From: Bacteroidales bacterium UBA3389
Lineage (GTDB): Bacteria > Bacteroidota > Bacteroidia > Bacteroidales > P3
Assembly: GCA_002358835.1 (NCBI GenBank)
Contig: DEPP01000116.1
Location: forward strand, 63,820 to 82,431
DNA: 18,612 bases
Reading direction: 5' to 3'
Shown here in pieces: positions 13,909-18,612 of this stretch (position 1 is its first letter; every line of letters begins with the position of its first letter). Below the pieces are notes generated by a model. The model had not been told where the DNA came from, did no database searches, and worked only from the letters and a program-made list of their open reading frames with translations. Both the position numbers and the translations under genes were made by a program.

Positions 13909-14262
13909 ATGAGTAAACCAGAATTGATGCAGTATGTTGATAGTTTGACAACTATGCAAGAATTTCCTGAATTCAAAGCAGGAGATACTATTTCTGTAAC
14001 ATATAAAATTAAAGAAGGAAATAAAGAACGTCCACAAACATTCCAAGGAGTTGTAATTCAACGTTCAGGAAGCGGAATGACAGAAACGTTCACAGTAAGA
14101 AAAATGTCAGGTGGTGTAGGTGTAGAAAGAATATTCCCTTTCGCATCTCCATTTATCGAAAAGATTGTTGTGAACAAGCGTGGTGTTGTTCGTAGAGCAA
14201 GAATCTTCTATTTGAGAGCCTTGACCGGTAAAAAGGCAAGAATCAAAGAGAAAAAATTCTAA
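13909..14262 (+). CDS. rplS: 50S ribosomal protein L19
   Basis: This 117-residue protein has the L19 pattern: FKAGDTISVTYKIKEGNKER, QTFQGVVIQRSGSGMTETFTVRK, GVGVERIFPFASPFIEKI, VVRRARIFYLRALTGKKARI. It sits at the 30S-50S interface. AGGAAAGGAGAC just upstream is a strong ribosome binding site. It lies 36 bases after rplT and before the first terminator of the cluster, so it is probably cotranscribed with rplT. In many bacteria rplS instead follows trmD. Confidence 0.96.
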   Translation: MSKPELMQYVDSLTTMQEFPEFKAGDTISVTYKIKEGNKERPQTFQGVVIQRSGSGMTETFTVRKMSGGVGVERIFPFASPFIEKIVVNKRGVVRRARIFYLRALTGKKARIKEKKF

Positions 14263-14283
14263 GCCTAATAAAGATAAAATCGA

Positions 14284-14315
14284 AGAGATACTCGCAAAGG
14301 GTATCTCTTTTTTTG
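14284..14315 (+). terminator. Intrinsic terminator after rplS
   Basis: An 8-base perfect stem (AGAGATAC 14284-14291 with GTATCTCT 14301-14308) closes a 9-base loop and runs into a T tract to 14314. It ends the thrS-infC-rpmI-rplT-rplS cluster. Confidence 0.85.
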
Positions 14316-14378
14316 TTTGAAAACAAATAAAGCGCAGATATAGGAAAACAAATTATGCGTTATTTGAATTAGAATTAC

Positions 14379-14386
14379 TAACTTTG
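14379..14386 (+). promoter_or_regulatory. Promoter -7 box of lgt-gpmA
   Basis: TAACTTTG is a perfect -7 box, 25 bases before ATG 14412 and downstream of the rplS terminator. No TTTG sits at the expected -33 spacing; the nearest (14363-14366) is only 12 bases upstream. Confidence 0.6.
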
Positions 14387-14411
14387 CAAACGATTTCAAT
14401 AAGATACGAAA

Positions 14412-15287
14412 ATGAATTTGGCAACAGTAATTTGGAATATGGATCCTGTGGCTTTTTCAATAGGTTCCTTGGAACTGAGATGGTACAGCCTTTTGTTCGT
14501 TACTGCATTCATAGCAGGATATGTAATACTGAATAAAGTCGTTTTTGAAAAAGAGAAAGTACCAACCAACTATCTTGATACCCTTGCTTTTTATGTGTTT
14601 CTTGGAGTGCTGATAGGGGCAAGGCTTGGCCACTGTCTGTTCTATGAAGCTTCGTATTATCTTTCCAATCCGATAGAAATGTTTTTGCCAGTCAAAATAA
14701 CAGATGATGGTTGGCGGTTTATAGGTTATCAAGGTCTTGCTTCGCATGGAGGAGCAATAGGAATATTATTGGCAGTCTGGCTTTATTCTCGCAAAACCAA
14801 ACTTCCGATGCTTTGGGTTTTGGATAGATTGGTAATCATTGTAGCTTTGGCGGGGATGTTTATTCGATTGGGAAATCTAGCAAACAGTGAAATTTATGGG
14901 GTTGCAACAAAAAGCAATTGGGGATTTGTATTTGCACAAAACGGAGAGATGATTCCGAAACATCCTACTCAATTGTATGAAGCCGGTGCTTATTTTCTGT
15001 GTTTTGTTATTTTGATTGCGTACTACCTTTTCAAACAAAGAAAACCTAAAAACGGAGTTCTGTTCGGTGGATTTTTGATAATGGTTTTCACATCTCGCTT
15101 GATAATCGAACATTGGAAAGAAGTGCAAGAAGCATGGGAAGCATCGATGGTGTTAAATATGGGACAGATACTCAGTTTGCCGTTTATAGTCGCTGGAATC
15201 TTGTTTTTGGTTTTAGCGTTTATGAACAAAACGGGTAAGATTGTAGATATTGCGAGTTTGAAATTAAAAGAAGATAAAAAGAAATAG
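14412..15287 (+). CDS. lgt: Prolipoprotein diacylglyceryl transferase
   Basis: This 291-residue inner-membrane enzyme moves diacylglycerol from phosphatidylglycerol to the lipobox Cys of prolipoproteins, the first step of lipoprotein maturation. About seven hydrophobic segments are visible. The Lgt signatures are GVLIGARLGHCLFYE, GLASHGGAIG (essential His) and MFIRLGNLANSEIYG (the Arg-Asn-Glu signature). HPTQLYEA and the ending segment GQILSLPFI also fit. The C-terminus is a Lys-rich tail. It has its own -7 box and is followed after 22 bases by gpmA. The lipoprotein at 7887 would be one of its substrates. Confidence 0.95.
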   Translation: MNLATVIWNMDPVAFSIGSLELRWYSLLFVTAFIAGYVILNKVVFEKEKVPTNYLDTLAFYVFLGVLIGARLGHCLFYEASYYLSNPIEMFLPVKITDDGWRFIGYQGLASHGGAIGILLAVWLYSRKTKLPMLWVLDRLVIIVALAGMFIRLGNLANSEIYGVATKSNWGFVFAQNGEMIPKHPTQLYEAGAYFLCFVILIAYYLFKQRKPKNGVLFGGFLIMVFTSRLIIEHWKEVQEAWEASMVLNMGQILSLPFIVAGILFLVLAFMNKTGKIVDIASLKLKEDKKK

Positions 15288-15309
15288 TAATACAAAAACA
15301 TTAAAGCAA

Positions 15310-16056
15310 ATGAAAAAACTTATTTTGGTAAGACACGGACAAAGTGAATGGAACTTGAAGAACTTGTTTACAGGTTGGACTGATGTAGATTTAACAGAGC
15401 AAGGAATCGAAGAGGCATTAAAGGCAGGAAAAACAATAAAGGAAGAAGGACTTAAGCCAGAGGTTTGTTTCACTTCTTATTTGAAGAGAGCTATAAAGAC
15501 GCTTAACAATATTCTTGACGCAATGGATATGGATTATTTGCCTGTTGAGAAGAGCTGGCGTTTGAATGAGAAATCTTATGGCGACCTTCAAGGCAAGAAT
15601 AAAGCGGAAGCAACAGAGAAATTCGGAGAAGCTCAAGTTAAATTGTGGAGAAGAAGTTTCGATGTGCAAGCTCCTGCATTAGCTCCTGCTGATGAACGCT
15701 CTCCATACACAGATGAACGTTATGCTGCTGTTGATAGAAACGAACTTCCTTTGACAGAGAGTTTGCAAGACTGCATAAACCGCCTTATGCCTTTTTATAC
15801 AAACAATATTTTGAAAGCATTTGAAACTCACGATACGGTTTTGGTAGTTGCACATGGTAACTCACTTCGCGGAATCGTTAAGACATTGAAACAAATGACT
15901 AATGAAGAGATAATCGAATTCAATATCCCTACAGGTATTCCTTATTTGTTTGAGTTGAATGACGATTTGACTTTGAAACAAGACCGTTTCCTTGCCGATG
16001 AAGCTACTTTGAAAAAATTGATGGAAGAAGTCGCTAATCAAGGAAAGAAGAAATAA
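15310..16056 (+). CDS. gpmA: 2,3-bisphosphoglycerate-dependent phosphoglycerate mutase
   Basis: This 248-residue enzyme interconverts 3- and 2-phosphoglycerate in glycolysis and gluconeogenesis. It has LVRHGQSEWN with the phospho-accepting His9, FTGWTDVDLTEQG, the active-site Glu in RLNEKSYGDLQG, RRSFDVQAP, ERSPYTDERY, and VVAHGNSLRGI with the second catalytic His. The length and C-terminal tail match the dimeric cofactor-dependent type. It lies 22 bases after lgt with no promoter seen between, so the two are probably cotranscribed. A strong terminator follows. Confidence 0.96.
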   Translation: MKKLILVRHGQSEWNLKNLFTGWTDVDLTEQGIEEALKAGKTIKEEGLKPEVCFTSYLKRAIKTLNNILDAMDMDYLPVEKSWRLNEKSYGDLQGKNKAEATEKFGEAQVKLWRRSFDVQAPALAPADERSPYTDERYAAVDRNELPLTESLQDCINRLMPFYTNNILKAFETHDTVLVVAHGNSLRGIVKTLKQMTNEEIIEFNIPTGIPYLFELNDDLTLKQDRFLADEATLKKLMEEVANQGKKK

Positions 16057-16076
16057 TCAAGCAAAATAACAAAACA

Positions 16077-16125
16077 AAAACGCCGAACAAATAATCATAA
16101 AATTTGTTCGGCGTTTTATTTTTTT
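16077..16125. terminator. Strong terminator between convergent gpmA and aminotransferase genes
   Basis: A perfect 16-base stem (16077-16092 with 16102-16117) closes a 9-base loop. The T run 16118-16125 follows on the plus strand. The A-rich run before the stem (to 16080) gives U's on the minus strand, so it could stop transcription from both sides. That suits its place between convergent genes. Confidence 0.9.
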
Positions 16126-16126
16126 G

Positions 16127-16252
16127 AAATCAAGAATCAGTCGAGCGAAATCAAGAAACAATTTTCTGAAACAAAGATTCATTTCTCTGAAATCAAGAAT
16201 TAAAAAAATGAATCTTGAATCCGATTTTATGAGTCTTGAAAGCTATAATCTG
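16127..16252. repeat. 21-base periodic array overlapping the end of the aminotransferase gene
   Basis: Six units start at 16127, 16148, 16169, 16190, 16211 and 16232, exactly 21 bases apart. They begin AAATCAAGAA, AAATCAAGAA, AAACAAAGAT, AAATCAAGAA, AATCTTGAAT and AGTCTTGAAA, and all end in CG or TG. The first two units include a 40-base segment (16129-16168) that matches 10400-10439 with one mismatch. The last unit runs about 10 bases into the minus-strand aminotransferase gene (stop at 16243). A plus-strand open frame through the array (16124-16414) follows from the 7-codon period. Confidence 0.75.
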
Positions 16253-17436
16253 TCTAAAGCTCTCTTGAATTTTTCTATGCTTTCCGTTATTTGCTCATCG
16301 GAAATAATCAAGGCAGGTTTCAGACTCAGACAATGCGTATTAAAAAGATGCGTTCCCGTAATCAAACCTTCGGCAAAGCAAGCCTTCAAAACCTCTGTCC
16401 AATCAAGCCTTTGATCGATGTCAATACAGTTAAACAAACCTATTCCTCTGACTTCTTTAATCAAAGGGTGCTTTAACTCCTGACGATACCTCTTTCCCTT
16501 GCTCTCAACCTTGTCCATAAGATTTTCTTCCACTATACAATCGAGCGTGGCAAGGGCAGCAATGCAACTGACAGGGTGTCCGCCGAATGTGGAAGCATGA
16601 CCGATCAAAGGGTGATGGTTATTCAGACTCATCATTATATCATTTCTACCAACAAATGCCCCAATCGGCATTCCGCCTCCCATACCTTTGGCAATGCAAA
16701 GAATATCCGGATAAACGCCTTCAAAGTTCTCGAAAGCAAACAGCTTACCCGTTCTTCCGAATCCTGTTTGTATTTCATCGAAAATAAGAACCGCACCAAC
16801 TTCATCGCATCTTTTTCTGACAGCTTGCAACCAGCCTTCTTTCGGAAGGCGAACCCCTTGACCGATTGCCACAGGCTCAAGCACCAAACAAGCTGTGCGT
16901 TGCGTGATTTTTTGTATGTCGTCAAAATTGTTGTATTCTATCTTGTTGCAATCAGGAATCAGTGGTCTGAATTTGCGAGTGAAGATTTCATCAGAAAGCA
17001 TCGAAACAGCGCCTATTGTAGAGCCGTGATAGGAACCGCAACACGAAATCACTTCGCTTCGTTGTGTGAAAAGTTTTGCTGCTTTCAATGCTCCTTCTAT
17101 TGATTCCGAACCGGAATTTACATAAAAGATTTGTGAAAGGCTTTTAGGTAAGAATTCCTTTAAGCGTTTCATATATCTGTATTGAGGACTTTGGATGAAC
17201 TCTCCATAAACCATCACATGCATATATTTATCCAATTGTTCTTTCACAGCATTGACCACTTTCGGATTCCTATGTCCTATGTTTCCAACGCATATTCCGC
17301 TAAGCATATCCATATAACGCCTGCCCGAAGTATCCCAAACATATATTCCTTCTGCCTTTTCGACATCTATCATTATCTCATCTATCTCACCGACTTGGGC
17401 AACCAATTCTCTGAAATCATCAATCGAAGTTCTCAT
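16243..17436 (-). CDS. Class III aminotransferase (acetylornithine/ornithine type)
   Basis: This 397-residue PLP enzyme belongs to fold type I, class III. The PLP-phosphate loop is NSGSESIEGALK. The Asp that holds the pyridine nitrogen is Asp220 in LIFDEIQTGFGRTG, and the Schiff-base Lys is Lys250 in CIAKGMGGGMPIGAF. HASTFGGHPVSCIAA and the C-terminal RGIGLF segment complete the fold. The family includes acetylornithine, ornithine, 4-aminobutyrate and succinylornithine aminotransferases, and the sequence alone does not fix the substrate. The usual EPxQGExG motif reads EPVAIGQGVRLP, so it is not a textbook ArgD. No arginine biosynthesis gene is adjacent. It is a single minus-strand gene with its own -7 box, between convergent gpmA and a divergent secreted protein gene. 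Confidence 0.88.
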   Translation of the reverse strand: MRTSIDDFRELVAQVGEIDEIMIDVEKAEGIYVWDTSGRRYMDMLSGICVGNIGHRNPKVVNAVKEQLDKYMHVMVYGEFIQSPQYRYMKRLKEFLPKSLSQIFYVNSGSESIEGALKAAKLFTQRSEVISCCGSYHGSTIGAVSMLSDEIFTRKFRPLIPDCNKIEYNNFDDIQKITQRTACLVLEPVAIGQGVRLPKEGWLQAVRKRCDEVGAVLIFDEIQTGFGRTGKLFAFENFEGVYPDILCIAKGMGGGMPIGAFVGRNDIMMSLNNHHPLIGHASTFGGHPVSCIAALATLDCIVEENLMDKVESKGKRYRQELKHPLIKEVRGIGLFNCIDIDQRLDWTEVLKACFAEGLITGTHLFNTHCLSLKPALIISDEQITESIEKFKRALDRL

Positions 17437-17455
17437 ACAAGTATTCTTTTTTTTG

Positions 17456-17463
17456 CAAAGGTA
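17456..17463 (-). promoter_or_regulatory. Promoter -7 box of the aminotransferase gene
   Basis: On the minus strand the box reads TACCTTTG, a perfect TAnnTTTG, 19 bases before ATG 17436. No TTTG is at the expected -33 spacing. Confidence 0.6.
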
Positions 17464-17530
17464 GAAAAATATTTCGCTTCTTTGTTTACATTTTCGCTCT
17501 TTTCGCTGTCTATATATTGTGCCAAAGTAT

Positions 17531-17538
17531 TAACTTTG
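17531..17538 (+). promoter_or_regulatory. Promoter -7 box of the secreted DUF4369/DUF5106-like gene
   Basis: TAACTTTG is a perfect -7 box, 33 bases before ATG 17572 and divergent from the aminotransferase promoter. No clear -33 element is visible. Confidence 0.6.
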
Positions 17539-17571
17539 CAAAGTTTAGGAATAGTCAAAAACAAAAAGAAA

Positions 17572-18612
17572 ATGAAAAACAGACTCTTTATTTTATTGAT
17601 AATCGCACTTTGTTCTGTGCAAACACTTTTTGCTCAGTATGAAATCAAACTTGAAATCAAAGATTGCAAAGACAGTTGCCTGATATTGGGACATTATTAT
17701 CGTGATAAGACTTATGCAATCGATACTGCTTGGAATAAGAAAGGCAAGTTTGTATTCAAGAAAAAAGATGGCAGATTGGAGAGTGGAATCTATTTTTTCA
17801 GCACAACAAAAGGCAAGTTCTGCGAATTGATGATAGACGATGAACAAGAATTTTCTTTGAAAACAGAAGACAGTGATTGGACTTACAATATGAAAGTTAA
17901 GGGTTCTGAAACAGCTAAAATATATTATGAATATATGTTGGCAAACAAGCCGTTGAACGATTCTGTATCTGCACTTATGAAAGAGAAATCCAAACTTACG
18001 CCCGAAGAATTCAATAAACGAAACAGAGAATTGCAACATATAGGCGACAGTCTGAAGAATCGTTTTATTGAAAAGTATCCTGAACATCTTTTATCTAAAG
18101 TTTTGATAGCAACCAAAGCGGTAACAATTCCGGAAATGCCTGTTTACAATGATGAAAATGGCAACCCCGACAGCCTTGAATGGAGCAATCGTCGTTGGTA
18201 TTACTACAAACAGCATTTTTTTGATAATATAGACTTGTCTTGTAGTGGGCTTTTGAGAACACCTGCTAGTGTTTTTAATCGTTCTTATGAGTATTTCTGG
18301 AACGAAGTCATGAAATATGAAAATGCGGATAGCCTATTGGTTTATGCCGATATGTTGATAGAGAAAGCCAAAGGTTCAAAAGCGATGACTCGTTATTTGA
18401 TTCACAATATCACAGAGCGTTATTTACAAAGTCCTATTATGGGACACGACAGAGTATATGTGGAAATGATAAAGCGATACTACAAAACAGGTAAAGCGGA
18501 GTGGCTGACACCGTCTGCAATCGAAACAGAAGTGTTGCGAGCTGAGAAATGGGAGAAACTCTTGATTGGAAAGCAGGTGCCGAATCTTGCATGTCCCGAT
18601 GCGAATGAGCAA
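17572..18612 (+). CDS. Secreted DUF4369/DUF5106-like protein, probably with a TlpA-type thioredoxin domain (cut by right edge)
   Basis: 347 codons are visible. A signal peptide (about residues 1-22, MKNRLFILLIIALCSVQTLFAQ minus its tail) is followed by a strand-rich region (about 23-115) of DUF4369 type (EIKLEIKDCKDSCLILGHYY, then KGKFCELMIDDEQEFSLK). A helical region follows (about 115-330), rich in Lys, Glu and Tyr. The window ends at LLIGKQVPNLACPDANEQ, which looks like the entry strand of a TlpA-like thioredoxin domain, so the redox Cys pair is expected just past the edge. Such proteins are common in Bacteroidales and are thought to act on disulfides in the periplasm or at the outer membrane. 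The family call rests on domain order and style, not on a search. Confidence 0.75.
   Translation, partial: MKNRLFILLIIALCSVQTLFAQYEIKLEIKDCKDSCLILGHYYRDKTYAIDTAWNKKGKFVFKKKDGRLESGIYFFSTTKGKFCELMIDDEQEFSLKTEDSDWTYNMKVKGSETAKIYYEYMLANKPLNDSVSALMKEKSKLTPEEFNKRNRELQHIGDSLKNRFIEKYPEHLLSKVLIATKAVTIPEMPVYNDENGNPDSLEWSNRRWYYYKQHFFDNIDLSCSGLLRTPASVFNRSYEYFWNEVMKYENADSLLVYADMLIEKAKGSKAMTRYLIHNITERYLQSPIMGHDRVYVEMIKRYYKTGKAEWLTPSAIETEVLRAEKWEKLLIGKQVPNLACPDANEQ

Noticed and set aside
16124..16414. Plus-strand frame with 7-residue repeats (KSRI, KSRN, KQRF)
   Set aside because: The heptads follow from the 21-base period, and the second half is antisense to the aminotransferase gene. There is no promoter behind the terminator.

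Overview
The window looks like a chromosomal segment of a low-GC member of the Bacteroidota, probably Bacteroidales. Three things point there. Several genes follow a -7 box of the form TAnnTTTG, the promoter type of that phylum. The formiminotransferase and cyclodeaminase activities are fused in one chain. Several secreted proteins are of Bacteroidales type (thioredoxin-like and DUF4369/DUF5106-like proteins, a small lipoprotein). I see no tRNA, rRNA, CRISPR array, transposase or phage gene.

Layout. (1) 1-1266, minus strand: the N-terminal 422 codons of a TIR - charged helix - membrane segment - WD40 repeat protein, cut by the left edge and read from a GTG start behind a well-formed promoter. 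(2) 1267-2223: 957 bases without a credible gene, filled with structured repeats: a nested inverted block (1335-1584), an array of 21-base units (1624-1812) and two opposed arrays of 8-base units (1960-2116). (3) 2224-5444, plus strand: ftcD (histidine breakdown to the folate pool), then xseA and xseB (exonuclease VII). (4) 5452-7764, minus strand: a beta-CASP metallo-beta-lactamase nuclease, a small thioredoxin-like protein and aroQ, overlapping head to tail. (5) 7887-10279, plus strand: a lipoprotein, a membrane-anchored GH25 lysozyme and a 2-hydroxyacid dehydrogenase, also overlapping. (6) 10577-14262, plus strand: the translation cluster thrS-infC-rpmI-rplT-rplS, closed by a terminator; infC appears to start at a non-AUG codon. 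(7) 14412-16056, plus strand: lgt and gpmA, ended by a strong, probably two-way terminator. (8) 16243-17436, minus strand: a class III aminotransferase. (9) 17572 to the right edge, plus strand: the N-terminal part of a secreted DUF4369/DUF5106/TlpA-like protein.

Most of the window is conserved housekeeping. The unusual content is the TIR-WD40 membrane protein and a recurring pattern in the intergenic DNA: degenerate units repeating every 21 bases, with quasi-palindromic cores, in four separate places (about 1624, 10338, 13100 and 16127). Twenty-one bases is two helical turns and also seven codons, so these arrays create long open frames that should not be taken for genes.
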